Source: Rhodobacteraceae bacterium UBA6197
GTDB taxonomy: Bacteria > Pseudomonadota > Alphaproteobacteria > Rhodobacterales > Rhodobacteraceae
Direction of reading: 5' to 3'
Length of the DNA: 64,000 bases
Assembly (NCBI GenBank): GCA_002422085.1
Contig: DISZ01000010.1
Location: 261,440 to 325,439 of the forward strand
Below, piece after piece: positions 14,147 to 22,857 of the stretch. A program made the position numbers and the translations under genes. The notes under the pieces were generated by a model. It had not been told where the DNA came from, did no database searches, and saw only the letters and a list, made by a program, of their open reading frames with translations. Within the stretch, counting starts at the first letter, position 1. Each line of letters begins with the position of its first letter.

Positions 14147-16089
14147 CGGCCCTTCAACTCGTCCGTGAAGCGGATCGGGGAGACCTGCCCGCCAAGTCGC
14201 GCGCGATAGCCGGGCAGGCATTCCGCCACCCGCATCACGTAGTTGCGGGTTTCCGAAAACGGGATCATCTCGATCCAGTCGACCACATCGACGGTGTCGG
14301 CGCGCGGGTCGCCCTGTTCCTCGATCCAGCGGCGCGGGCGGCCGGGGCCGGCGTTGTAGCCCGCCGCCACCAGCACCGGCGAGGTGCCGAATTCGGCGCG
14401 CAGCCCGGCCAGATAGGCCGCGCCCAGCCGGGCGTTATAGGCCGGGTCGGTGGTCAGCCGGGCGGCATCGTAGGGCAGGCCCAGCTTTTGCGCCATCAGC
14501 TTGGCGGTGCCGGGCATCACCTGCATCAGCCCGCGCGCCCCCGCCCCCGACACCACCGCCGGGTCAAATTCGCTTTCGCGCCGCGCGATCGACAGGGCCA
14601 GTTCGGCCGGCACGCCCAGATCGCTGGACTCGAGCCCCGACAGCGGCAGATAGGCCGAGGTCAGCACCACGCCCTGCCCCGCCGCCTGCTTGGCCAGAAG
14701 CAACGACAGATGCGCATCGCCCCATTCCTCGGCAAGCCGGGCCAGCCGGGCGATGTCGTCGGCGCCGAAGCCCTCGGCCAGTTGCAGCAAGAAACGTTCC
14801 GACAGATCCCTGCGCCCGGCATCGCGCAGCAACACCGCCGCCTGCAAGCGCGCATCCTGCGCGAAGGCGGCGCCGCGCCAGTCGGGCAAGGCGGGCGGGT
14901 TGGCCAGTGCGGGGTCCATCGCCGCGCCGATCTTTTCGGCCGCCAGCAGGCCGTAGAAGGTGGTCTGATAGCGCGCGGCGCTGGCATAGGCGGCGCGCGC
15001 CTCGCCGGGTTTGCCGATGTCGTCAAGCGCGCGGCCCTGCCAATAGCCGGCCCGCGACAGGCTGATCGGGCTGGAGACCGCATCGGCCAGATGGCCGAAA
15101 TGGCGATACGCGGTCGGCGCATCGCCAAGCCGCAGCGCGGCATAGCCCGCGAGCCACTCCAGTTCGGCATAATCGCCGCCTGCGCTCAGATGATGGCGTG
15201 CGGCCAGCTTGTAGGCCCGGTGCAGCGCCCCCGCGCGCAAATCGCGCCGCGCCAGATTGGCGCGCAGCCCGGCCCAGAGCGCCGGTTCGCCCAAGCCCTC
15301 GGGCCCGGTCGAGCGTTCCAGAAGCAGATCGGCCGCCGCATCCTCGGCGCCGTTGCGGCCGCGCCACACCGCCCGGTCGCGCGCCAGTCCGGCCGAGCCG
15401 GCCATCCGCGCAGGCACCGCCGCGATCAGCGCATCGACCCCACCCGCGCCGCGCTGAAGCGCGATCCGCGCCGCCGCGACCGCACGGGTGCCGGGGGTGA
15501 CCAGTGTCAGCATCCGTTCAGCCAGTCCCGGCTCGCCCCGATCCAGCAGGGCGGCGATCCGGCCGCCGTGATGTTTGGCCAGCAAGGCCGGATACTGTGC
15601 CAGAAAGGCGGCCTCGTCTTCGGTCGACAGATCCAGCCCGCGCCATGCGGCGGCGGCGGCGGCCTCGGCCCCGGCGGCATTGCCCAGCGCCAGTTGCGCG
15701 CGCGTCAGCGCCATCGCACCGGCGCCGGTCAGCGGTTGCTGCTTGGCAAAGAACGCCACGATCTGCGCCGGCTGGGCGGCCTCAAGTGTGGTCTCGGCGC
15801 GACGGCGCAGCAGTGCCATCCCCGGCCAGTCGGCGCGGCGGAGGGCAAAATCGGCGTAGTCGGCAAAGCTGCCCTCGCCGGCGCGCAGCCGGTGCCATTC
15901 GATGATGTCAAAGGCCAGCGGCCCCGAGGCGCGCGCCCGGGTCAGCGCCGCATCCCAATCCTTGGCCGCGACCGCGTCAAGCGCCAGCCGCAGCGCCGCC
16001 GGATCATCGGCGCGCGCCATCTGGCCCGCCCCCGGCCCGGTCAGCATGGCCAGCGCCAGAAGCCCGGCCTTGGCAAGATCACGTATCAT
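14143..16089 (-). CDS. Soluble lytic murein transglycosylase (SLT family)
   Basis: About 648 aa. A hydrophobic signal segment (LLALAMLTGPGAGQMARA) is followed by a long alpha-superhelical region of short TPR-like helices, then the C-terminal SLT lysozyme-like domain. The catalytic glutamate is in ARRESEFDPAVVSGAGARG, followed by LMQVMPGTAKLMA, then the AYNAGPGR motif. This matches the Slt70 layout and size. It cleaves peptidoglycan glycan strands to 1,6-anhydro-muropeptides in the periplasm. ATG 16089 is chosen; a TTG at 16095 has a slightly better-placed GGTGG and cannot be excluded. The stop overlaps the convergent permease stop. Confidence 0.9.
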   Translation of the reverse strand: MIRDLAKAGLLALAMLTGPGAGQMARADDPAALRLALDAVAAKDWDAALTRARASGPLAFDIIEWHRLRAGEGSFADYADFALRRADWPGMALLRRRAETTLEAAQPAQIVAFFAKQQPLTGAGAMALTRAQLALGNAAGAEAAAAAAWRGLDLSTEDEAAFLAQYPALLAKHHGGRIAALLDRGEPGLAERMLTLVTPGTRAVAAARIALQRGAGGVDALIAAVPARMAGSAGLARDRAVWRGRNGAEDAAADLLLERSTGPEGLGEPALWAGLRANLARRDLRAGALHRAYKLAARHHLSAGGDYAELEWLAGYAALRLGDAPTAYRHFGHLADAVSSPISLSRAGYWQGRALDDIGKPGEARAAYASAARYQTTFYGLLAAEKIGAAMDPALANPPALPDWRGAAFAQDARLQAAVLLRDAGRRDLSERFLLQLAEGFGADDIARLARLAEEWGDAHLSLLLAKQAAGQGVVLTSAYLPLSGLESSDLGVPAELALSIARRESEFDPAVVSGAGARGLMQVMPGTAKLMAQKLGLPYDAARLTTDPAYNARLGAAYLAGLRAEFGTSPVLVAAGYNAGPGRPRRWIEEQGDPRADTVDVVDWIEMIPFSETRNYVMRVAECLPGYRARLGGQVSPIRFTDELKGR

Positions 16090-16199
16090 CAGCAAGGATC
16101 ACCACCCGTTTTCCCCTTCCTGCCTTTCAGCCCGATGATCCGCAATACACAAACTTGGCAAGCGCGCGGGGCTCGGGTAGGGTCCGGCGCACTTTCAAC

Positions 16200-16242
16200 G
16201 GGCGAATCCGCCCAAACTACAAGCAACGGGGCGAATCCGCCC
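16200..16242 (+). repeat. Two copies of hairpin GGGCG-AATC-CGCCC in the dapA leader
   Basis: The 14-base palindromic unit GGGCGAATCCGCCC occurs at 16200-16213 and 16229-16242, 29 bases apart, with similar AACxAC spacers after each. The second ends 18 bases before the dapA ATG, so both would be in the dapA leader if transcription starts upstream. They may act as a direct-repeat operator or leader hairpins. Confidence 0.6.
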
Positions 16243-16260
16243 TAACCACAGGAGCGTGTC

Positions 16261-17136
16261 ATGTTCAAAGGGTCGATCCCCGCACTGATCACGCCGTTCA
16301 CATCGGACGGCGTTCTGGATCTGGACACGCTGAAGAAGCTGGTCGAGTGGCATATCGCCGAGGGCAGCCACGGGCTGGTGCCGGTCGGCACCACCGGCGA
16401 AAGCCCGACCCTCAGCCATGATGAGCACATGCGGGTCATCTCGGAGGTGGTCAAGGCCGCCGATGGCCGGATCCCGGTGATCGCCGGAGCCGGGTCGAAT
16501 TCGACCGCCGAGGGGATCAACCTGATCCGCCACGCGGAATCGGTGGGGGCCACGGCGGCGCTGGTGGTGACGCCCTATTACAACAAACCCACCCAGCGCG
16601 GGTTGGTGGCGCATTTCACCGCGATGCATGACGCCTGCACGCTACCGATCATCATCTACAACATCCCCGGCCGTTCGGTGGTGGACATGACGCCCGAAAC
16701 CATGGGCGCGCTGGCCCGGCTGCCGCGGATCGTCGGGGTCAAGGACGCCACCGGCAAGATCGAACGCGTCAGCCTGCAGCGCGAAGCCTGCGGCCGCGAC
16801 TTTATCCAGCTGTCGGGCGAGGACGCGACGGCGCTGGGGTTCAACGCGCATGGCGGGGTGGGGTGCATTTCGGTCACCGCGAACGTGGCGCCGCATCTGT
16901 GCGCCAAGTTTCAAGAGGCGACGCTGCGGGGCGACTATGCCACCGCGCTGGACTATCAGGACAGGCTGATGCCGCTGCATGCCGCGATCTTTGTCGAGCC
17001 GGGGGTGGCGGGGGCGAAATACGCGCTGTCGAAGCTGGGCCATTGCACCGAAACGGTGCGTCTGCCGCTGACGCCGCTGCTGGAGGCGACCAAGGCGCAG
17101 ATCGACGCGGCGATGCGCCACGCCGGGCTGATCTGA
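16261..17136 (+). CDS. dapA: 4-hydroxy-tetrahydrodipicolinate synthase
   Basis: 291 aa. The Schiff-base lysine is Lys161 in RIVGVKDATG; Tyr133 in IIYNIPGRS and Thr44-Thr45 in PVGTTGESPT form the catalytic triad, and Arg138 binds the carboxylate. It condenses pyruvate with aspartate semialdehyde as the first committed step of lysine and diaminopimelate synthesis. The start follows AGGAGCGTGTC. It lies beside a lytic transglycosylase transcribed the other way, so both wall-related genes start within 170 bases. No partner gene follows on the same strand. Confidence 0.96.
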   Translation: MFKGSIPALITPFTSDGVLDLDTLKKLVEWHIAEGSHGLVPVGTTGESPTLSHDEHMRVISEVVKAADGRIPVIAGAGSNSTAEGINLIRHAESVGATAALVVTPYYNKPTQRGLVAHFTAMHDACTLPIIIYNIPGRSVVDMTPETMGALARLPRIVGVKDATGKIERVSLQREACGRDFIQLSGEDATALGFNAHGGVGCISVTANVAPHLCAKFQEATLRGDYATALDYQDRLMPLHAAIFVEPGVAGAKYALSKLGHCTETVRLPLTPLLEATKAQIDAAMRHAGLI

Positions 17137-17174
17137 GCCGCCTTCCCCGCGCCCCAAAGCGCCCGGCCTTGCGG

Positions 17175-17214
17175 TCGGGAGCCTCCGGCGGGGATATTTC
17201 GGGCGAAGATGAAA
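17175..17214 (+). repeat. Intergenic GC-hairpin repeat, second copy
   Basis: GGGAGCCTCCGGCGGG then GATATTTCGGGC and GAAGATGAAA, 38 bases after the dapA stop. The first 16 bases are identical to the core of the element at 3343-3381. The preceding CCCGGCC-TTGC-GGTCGGG can pair (with one G-T wobble), so the whole may serve as the dapA terminator. Confidence 0.6.
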
Positions 17215-17275
17215 GGGCCGGGTTGCGGGCGATGCCGGCGGTCGCTTGTGCGGCTCCGGGTTCCGGGGTGTATGG

Positions 17276-17370
17276 GATCGGGGGTGCGCGGTTCGGGGGT
17301 GCGCGGTTCGGGGGTGCGCGGGACGCGCGACGCAGGGAGCGGGAGCGGGAGCGGGCGCGGGCGCGGGCGG
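17276..17370. repeat. Tandem 15-mers followed by tandem hexamers between dapA and the hydroxylase gene
   Basis: Three 15-base units GATCGGGGGTGCGCG / GTTCGGGGGTGCGCG start at 17276, 17291 and 17306. After a short degenerate part, six hexamers run from 17335 to 17370 (GGGAGC three times, GGGCGC twice, GGGCGG). The array ends 16 bases before the stop codon of the minus-strand hydroxylase gene, so on that strand it follows the gene's end. Confidence 0.9.
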
Positions 17371-17386
17371 TTCCGGGGTGGCGCGA

Positions 17387-18106
17387 TCAGGCGCGGGCGG
17401 CGCGCGAGACTTCTTCGGCGCTCAGACCGTAGCGGCGGGCATAGCGCGCCCGTGCCGCGAGCAGACGCGGATCATCGGGCTGCATGCCAAGGGTGCGGAT
17501 GAATTCGATCCGCTGGGCGGATTTAAGTGCGTCGCGGTCGATGGCGGTGCCCATCAGGCGGTCGATCACCTCGCCTCCCGCCGTCACATGGAACCATTTG
17601 GTGAAGTCCCGGAAATGGTGCTGGTTGTGCAGCGTGGCGACGTGGCGTTCAATCGCGGTCTTGCGCACCGGCATATGGGCGGTGGTGTGAAACCACTCAT
17701 AGGCGAGAAAGGTCAGCCCGCCGCCGACCGCCACGATCGCCGCCGCCGCGTCGAGCGCCCAAGGCGCACCCGCCAGCGCGAACCCGCCCCAGACCAGCGC
17801 GAAATTGACCATCAGCACCGGTACCACCAGAAACAGCGGTGCAAAGATCAGGTCGGGGTTGGTCGGGAAGTCGTGGTGGCCGTAGTGCAACCGGTAGAGC
17901 AGGTTGAACGCCGCCTGACGTTTTGGCGGCGGCAGGTGAAACAGATAGCGGTGCAGGCTGTATTCATTGAGCATCTGCGCCGGAATCCCCAGCAGCGCGA
18001 GGCCCCAGACCCAGGCCGGGCCAGAGGCCAGGAGGGCGGCCCCGGCCAGCACGGTGCCGATGATCGTCCAGATCGACAGATGCGACAGCATCAGACGCAA
18101 CCGCAT
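17387..18106 (-). CDS. Fatty acid hydroxylase / sterol desaturase superfamily membrane protein
   Basis: 239 aa, four or more hydrophobic segments. The eight-histidine di-iron signature is visible in order: HRYLFH, HYGHHDFP, HTTAH and HNQHHF. ATG 18106 is chosen because GGGAGGG precedes it by 7 bases; a TTG at 18112 is also open. Such enzymes hydroxylate or desaturate acyl chains, sterol-like or carotenoid substrates using O2. It lies downstream of the transaminase and glutamine-synthetase-like genes on the same strand, 84 bases after the latter, and may share their transcript. The true substrate is unknown. Confidence 0.85.
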   Translation of the reverse strand: MRLRLMLSHLSIWTIIGTVLAGAALLASGPAWVWGLALLGIPAQMLNEYSLHRYLFHLPPPKRQAAFNLLYRLHYGHHDFPTNPDLIFAPLFLVVPVLMVNFALVWGGFALAGAPWALDAAAAIVAVGGGLTFLAYEWFHTTAHMPVRKTAIERHVATLHNQHHFRDFTKWFHVTAGGEVIDRLMGTAIDRDALKSAQRIEFIRTLGMQPDDPRLLAARARYARRYGLSAEEVSRAARA

Positions 18107-18190
18107 GTGCAAGCCCTCCCCGCTTGGCGCAAGCCCCCTGATCGGGGAAGCTTGCGACAGATTTCGGCAAACGCCAAAGGCGACGTCGCG

Positions 18191-19576
18191 TCAGACCGTA
18201 TGCAGGTAGAGGTCGTAATCCACATCGGCGATGGTGCGCGCGACGCGAGCATATTCAGCCGCCTTGATCGCGGTGAAGGTGCGGTGCATGTCCTCGCCCA
18301 GCGCGTCTTTGAGGAAGGCCGAGTTCTGCGCGGCGAGGATCGCCTCGCGCCAGTCGCTGGGGATCGGCAGATCCTCGGTCCCGGCATAGCCGTTGCCGGT
18401 GGTTTCCGGCCCCGGATCAATCCGCCGGGCCAGCCCGTGGCGGATGCCGGCCAGCACCGTCGCGGCCACCAGATAGGGGTTCGCGTCCACCCCGGAGGGG
18501 CGGTGCTCGACCCGGCGCGCCGCAAGCTCGCCCGCCGGGATCCGCAGCGCCACCGAGCGGTTGTTCACCCCCCAGGACGGCGACACCGGCGCATAGCTTT
18601 GATTGGCGAAGCGGCGCCAGGAATTCGCGTGCGGCGCAAAGACCAGCATCGATTCGCCCATCGTTTCGCGCAGGCCGCCGATCGCGTGGCGGATCGTGTC
18701 GTTCCAGACCCCCTCGGCGGTTTCGGCAAAGACATTCCGGCCCGCGTCATCGCATAGCGAGACGTGAAAGTGCATCCCCGAGCCTGCGTATTTCTCGACC
18801 GGTTTGGCCATGAAACAGGCCGTCACCCCGTGGCGGCGGGCCTGAAGCCGCACGATCCGCTTGAGCCGCACGAGGTCGTCGGCGGCCTGCATCACATCGG
18901 TGCGGTAGTGCAGGGTCAGCTCATACTGGCCCGGCGCATATTCCGAGATCACGGTTTCGGCCTTGATCTGCATCGCCTCGGCGGCGCGGTAGATATCGGA
19001 AAACAGCGGCTCCATCCCGTGCAGGTGATCGACGGAATAGACCTCGGTCTTGGCGCTGCGGCGGCCGTCGAGAACGGCGGCGGCGGGGCGGACGCGGCCG
19101 TCGGCGTCCCGATCATTGTCCAGAAGGAAGAACTCCAGCTCGAACGCGCCGGCCGGATGCAGCCCATCGGCGGCCATCGCCCTGACCTGCCGGGCCAGCG
19201 CGTGACGCGGGTCCGAGGTCATTTCCGCATCGTCGAGGTGGAACATGCTCATCAGCAATTCGCCGCGCGCCGGGTGGGTGCCGTGCAGCGGCTTCAGCGT
19301 GCCGGGAATGGGCCAGGCGCGCAGATCGCCATCGCCCTGATCCCAGATCAGGCCGGTTTCGTGCACGTCTTCGCCACAGATATCCAGCCCGAGGATCGAG
19401 ATCGGCAGATGCCGCCCGCCGGTATAGAGGCCGATCAGTTCGTGCCGGCGGATGATCTTGCCGCGGCCGATGCCGTTGGCGTCGGTCAGGACGATATCGA
19501 AGGCCTCGATTTCGGGATGGGCGGCCAGAAAGGCGGTGGCTTCGTCGGGGGTGGAGCCGGTCGGAGAGCGGGTCAT
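18191..19576 (-). CDS. Glutamine synthetase family ligase (gamma-glutamylamide type)
   Basis: 461 aa. The N-terminal beta-grasp part contains DIVLTDANGIGRGKIIRRHEL, and the catalytic part has FELEFFLLDND (metal ligands), QYELTLHYRTDVMQAADD, and the ATP/glutamate segment CFMAKPVEKYAGSGMHFHVSL. The adenylylation-loop tyrosine of housekeeping GlnA is not evident and the sequence is closer to PuuA-like or GlnA4-like members. ATG 19576 is preceded by GAAAG. Together with the class III transaminase 14 bases upstream it forms a two-gene unit, which suggests use of an amine or amino acid as the acceptor and not general ammonia assimilation. Confidence 0.85.
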   Translation of the reverse strand: MTRSPTGSTPDEATAFLAAHPEIEAFDIVLTDANGIGRGKIIRRHELIGLYTGGRHLPISILGLDICGEDVHETGLIWDQGDGDLRAWPIPGTLKPLHGTHPARGELLMSMFHLDDAEMTSDPRHALARQVRAMAADGLHPAGAFELEFFLLDNDRDADGRVRPAAAVLDGRRSAKTEVYSVDHLHGMEPLFSDIYRAAEAMQIKAETVISEYAPGQYELTLHYRTDVMQAADDLVRLKRIVRLQARRHGVTACFMAKPVEKYAGSGMHFHVSLCDDAGRNVFAETAEGVWNDTIRHAIGGLRETMGESMLVFAPHANSWRRFANQSYAPVSPSWGVNNRSVALRIPAGELAARRVEHRPSGVDANPYLVAATVLAGIRHGLARRIDPGPETTGNGYAGTEDLPIPSDWREAILAAQNSAFLKDALGEDMHRTFTAIKAAEYARVARTIADVDYDLYLHTV

Positions 19577-19590
19577 CGGGTTTCTTTCAA

Positions 19591-20979
19591 TCAATCGAAA
19601 AGCTCGGTCAGGGTGGCGTCAAAGGCGGCGATCAGGTGGTCGATCTGGGCGCGTCTTGTGGCCGGGCTGACCAGCATCATGTTGTGAAACGGGGCGATCA
19701 GGCAGCCCTTGTTCAGCAGGCTGGCATGAATGGCGGCTTCAAGTGCGGGCGCATGGGCGGCGGCGGCCTCGGCGCCGTTGCGGAGCGGGCCGGGGGCGCA
19801 GATGAACTCGACCCGGGCACCGACGCGCAGCACGTGCCAAGGCGCGCCATGGGCGGCGATCGCCTTGCCAAGTCCCGCGCACAAACGCGCGGCGCCCGCC
19901 TCCATCCGGGCGTAGTTCTGCGGCGTCATCACCTGGTCCAGCGTCGCGCGCAGGCAGGCAAGCTGCATCGGGTTGGCCGAGAGCGTGGTGCCCATGCCCG
20001 AGTGCCCGGCGGGGCGCGTGGCGTCATAGGTGGCAAAGCGGCGGGCCAGATCCGGGGTCAGGCCCCAGACCGCGGCGGGCATCCCGCCCGCGACGCATTT
20101 GCCCACGACAAGGATATCGGGCGACAGCCCATGGACAGTGGTATAGCCGCCCAGCCCCGAGGAAATCGTATGGGTTTCGTCGATCACCAGCAGCGCGCCA
20201 TGGCGCCGGGTCAGCGCGCGCAACGCCTCGTGAAAGCCGGGGGCGGGCAGCACCATGCACGAATTGGTCATCACCGGTTCGGTCAGCACGGCGGCGATAT
20301 CGCCCCGCGCCAGCGCCGCCTCGAGCGCGGCGAGGTCGTTGAATTCAACCGCGGTGGCGGTGGCGGTCAGATCGGCGGCCTGCCCGACAAGACCGGGGCG
20401 CGGCACGGTCTGCCCTTCGTGCAGGCAGACCATCGCCTCATCGACAGTGCCGTGGTAGCAGCCGTTGAACACCAGCACCTTGGGCCGCCCGCTCACCGCC
20501 CGCGCCACGCGCAGCGCGAAACGGTTGGCGTCGGTCGCGGTGGTGGCGATCTGCCAACGCATCGGGCCGAACCGGTCGGACAAGAGCCGCCCCACATCCA
20601 GCGCCTCGGCGGTGGGCAGCATATAGGTCAGGCCGCGCCCGGCCTGCGCCCGGATCGCCCGCGCCACCGGCGCCGGCGAATGGCCGAACATCGAGCCGGT
20701 ATCGCCCAGACAGAAGTCGTCCAGCCGATTGCCGTCGATGTCTTCGATCTCGGCGCCTTTGGCGCGGGCCACCAGCATCGCAAAGGGCTGCGGCCAATCC
20801 TTCATCCAGTGCATCGGCACGCCGCCCAGCCAAGGCTCGGCCGCCGCCGCAAGCGCGGCGTGGCTTCGCGGCCGGGCAGCGGTATAGCGGGCAGCTTCGC
20901 GCGCGGTCATCCGGGCGATGCGGGCGGTGCTGACGCCTCCGATCAGGGGCAAGGTCGTGGCGGGGTCCGGTGCAATCAT
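19591..20979 (-). CDS. Class III PLP-dependent aminotransferase (GSA-aminomutase-like)
   Basis: 462 aa. The PLP-binding lysine is Lys294 in LVVGKCVAGGMP and the ring-nitrogen aspartate is Asp267 in LLVIDETHT. FNGCYHGT and TTATDANRFALRVAR are the cofactor-phosphate and helix regions common to glutamate-1-semialdehyde aminomutase-like proteins. The C-terminal NMMLVSPATRRAQIDHLI is also of that type. It is followed after 14 bases by the glutamine-synthetase-like gene. Such pairs occur in amine degradation, where gamma-glutamylation and transamination act in turn. The true GSA aminomutase (hemL) would be a different gene; substrate assignment is open. Confidence 0.85.
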   Translation of the reverse strand: MIAPDPATTLPLIGGVSTARIARMTAREAARYTAARPRSHAALAAAAEPWLGGVPMHWMKDWPQPFAMLVARAKGAEIEDIDGNRLDDFCLGDTGSMFGHSPAPVARAIRAQAGRGLTYMLPTAEALDVGRLLSDRFGPMRWQIATTATDANRFALRVARAVSGRPKVLVFNGCYHGTVDEAMVCLHEGQTVPRPGLVGQAADLTATATAVEFNDLAALEAALARGDIAAVLTEPVMTNSCMVLPAPGFHEALRALTRRHGALLVIDETHTISSGLGGYTTVHGLSPDILVVGKCVAGGMPAAVWGLTPDLARRFATYDATRPAGHSGMGTTLSANPMQLACLRATLDQVMTPQNYARMEAGAARLCAGLGKAIAAHGAPWHVLRVGARVEFICAPGPLRNGAEAAAAHAPALEAAIHASLLNKGCLIAPFHNMMLVSPATRRAQIDHLIAAFDATLTELFD

Positions 20980-21044
20980 GGTCGGTAATCAGCATGCCTG
21001 CCGCCCAAGGTCAACGGTGCCAAACGACAGGGGCGCAAAACGAA

Positions 21045-21069
21045 ACGGCCCGGAGAGACCCCGGGCCGT
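21045..21069 (-). terminator. Rho-independent terminator after nhaD
   Basis: ACGGCCCGG-AGAGACC-CCGGGCCGT is a perfect 9-base stem with a 7-base loop. On the minus strand the stem is followed by TTCGTTTT. It lies 33 bases past the stop of the minus-strand antiporter gene and ahead of the transaminase gene. Confidence 0.85.
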
Positions 21070-21101
21070 GCCATCATCATGTCTGCGGCGCGATGCCGGT
21101 C

Positions 21102-22409
21102 TTAGAAGTGCTGCGCGTTCACGACCAGATGGGTGCCGATCGACGCGAAATAGCCCAGCGCGATCGCCCAGGTCCATTTCAGGTGGCTCGAGAAGGTATA
21201 GGCGCCCTTCGCCTGCCCCATCAGCGCGACACCCGCCGCCGAGCCGATCGACAGCATCGAGCCGCCCACGCCACAGGTCAACGTGATCAGCAGCCATTCG
21301 CCATGCGACATCACCGGGTCCATCTTCAGCACCGCAAACATCAGCGGGATGTTGTCAACGATCGCCGACAACGCGCCAAGGATCGTGTTCGCCACCGTCG
21401 AACCCAGCCCGTCATATAGCAGTGCCGAGGCATTGATCAGATAGCCCAGAACCCCGAGGCCGCCGACCGCAAAGAGGATGCCGAAGAAGAAGAACAACGT
21501 ATCCCATTCGACCCGTTGAACCTGATGGAAGCTGTCCAGAACCATGTCGCCATCATTGTAGCGCCCACCCCGGCGGGTCAGAACGTAGGACCAGACTTGC
21601 AGATAGCCCAGCCCCAGCATCATCCCCATGGCGGGCGGCAGCATCAGGAAGTTCTTGAAGCTGACAGCCGTGACGATGGTCAGCAAGAACAGCACGATCA
21701 CGCCCCTGGCGCCCGGCTTGGTCTTGACCTCATGGGTATGGGCGGCCGGTTTGGCATCGGGCAAGGCCAGATACATGATACAGGCCGGCACCAGCCAGTT
21801 CACCAGAGACGGCAGGAACAGCGCAAAGAATTCGATGAACTGCACCTTGCCTTTTTGCCAGACCATCAGCGTGGTGATGTCGCCGAACGGGGTGAAGGCG
21901 CCGCCCGCATTGGCCGCGACGACGATCGACACGCAGGCCATCGCAACGAATCGCGGCGAGCCGGAGCCAACCGCGACGACCACCGCCCCCATCACCAGCG
22001 CCGTGGTCAGGTTGTCCAGCAGACCCGACAGGAAGAACGCCAAGGCCCCCGTCAACCAGAACAGTTGCCGGTAGCTCAGCCCCAGCTGCACCAGCCGCGC
22101 CCGCAAGACGTCAAAGACGCGGCGCTCTTCGAGCGTGTTGACGTAGGTGATCGCGACCAGCAGGAACAAGAACAGCTCGCCATATTCCTCGATCACTTCC
22201 AGCGCGCGTTCATGGACCAGTTCGCTCATGCCTTGCTGGGCATAGGCCACGCCAATCAGCGCCCAGATCAGACCCGCCGCGATCATGACGGGTTTGGATT
22301 TGCGCATATGGGTCGCTTCTTCGAAAATCACCAGAACGTAGGCGGTAAAAAAGATGCCCAGCGAAAGATATCCCGCCCAATGAGCTGTCAGATCAAGCGT
22401 TTCGTGCAT
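21102..22409 (-). CDS. nhaD: Na+/H+ antiporter, NhaD type
   Basis: 435 aa, twelve or so membrane segments. ATG 22409 is selected because GGGGAAAG sits 8 bases upstream and the conserved protein begins there (MHETLDLTAHWAG). Characteristic stretches include FFLSGLLDNLTTALVMGAVVVAVG with the transport Asp-Asn-Thr-Thr, NAGGAFTPFGDITTLMVWQKG, and GALSAIVDNIPLMFAVLKMDP in the second half. IT-superfamily NhaD proteins exchange Na+ or Li+ for protons at alkaline pH in the inner membrane. It is transcribed alone, with a strong terminator downstream, and is divergent from opgG. Confidence 0.9.
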   Translation of the reverse strand: MHETLDLTAHWAGYLSLGIFFTAYVLVIFEEATHMRKSKPVMIAAGLIWALIGVAYAQQGMSELVHERALEVIEEYGELFLFLLVAITYVNTLEERRVFDVLRARLVQLGLSYRQLFWLTGALAFFLSGLLDNLTTALVMGAVVVAVGSGSPRFVAMACVSIVVAANAGGAFTPFGDITTLMVWQKGKVQFIEFFALFLPSLVNWLVPACIMYLALPDAKPAAHTHEVKTKPGARGVIVLFLLTIVTAVSFKNFLMLPPAMGMMLGLGYLQVWSYVLTRRGGRYNDGDMVLDSFHQVQRVEWDTLFFFFGILFAVGGLGVLGYLINASALLYDGLGSTVANTILGALSAIVDNIPLMFAVLKMDPVMSHGEWLLITLTCGVGGSMLSIGSAAGVALMGQAKGAYTFSSHLKWTWAIALGYFASIGTHLVVNAQHF

Positions 22410-22857
22410 TTTGCGTCTTTCCCCAAGCCAATTTCCTGTCCCGCTTACAGCAGGAAAAGGCCCGCAAACAAGACAAATGTCTTCATTCCGTGCCTGGATG
22501 ATGCACCGGGCGTGGTTTGCGCGGCACAGGTGGCACCTCGCTGCCGCCCGAGTCGCCAGGATCGGCCGTGATGCGGGCGGTTCGGGCCGGGGACGGGCCG
22601 CGAAAACCGCCACGGATATGGTCGCCCCAGAGTCGCCCTCGGGCCCGGGAAACCCATGCTGCGCCCGCAAAATGAGCAGTTTCCCGCCGCCATGAGCGAC
22701 TTGCGCGGCGGCTTGCCGCAAAAAACTGCGCCATAACGTGCACGTGAGGCGGATTGAAGCGAAGCCCGCTTGCTATTTTCGCGACTCTGCGTCTATGGAA
22801 GCGCCGATGGTCCCCCCGCCGTCAACGCCAGAACTGTCTGACAAAGAACGCATATCC
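22410..22857. other. 448-base divergent gap between nhaD and opgG
   Basis: No convincing gene. Short open frames exist but have no ribosome site or family resemblance. The perfect palindrome ACGTGCACGT is at 22737-22746, about 110 bases before opgG, and could be a regulator site. The gap must hold promoters for a Na+/H+ antiporter and an osmoregulated glucan operon, two functions linked to salt and osmolarity. Confidence 0.5.

Noticed and set aside
14119..16245. 700-codon plus-strand open frame opposite the transglycosylase
   Set aside because: Antisense of a real gene with SLT motifs; Arg/Gln-rich product, no ribosome site.
19591..20979. Calling the transaminase hemL
   Set aside because: It has GSA-aminomutase-like features but a diverged N-terminus and a glutamine-synthetase-like partner gene, so a catabolic transaminase is more likely.
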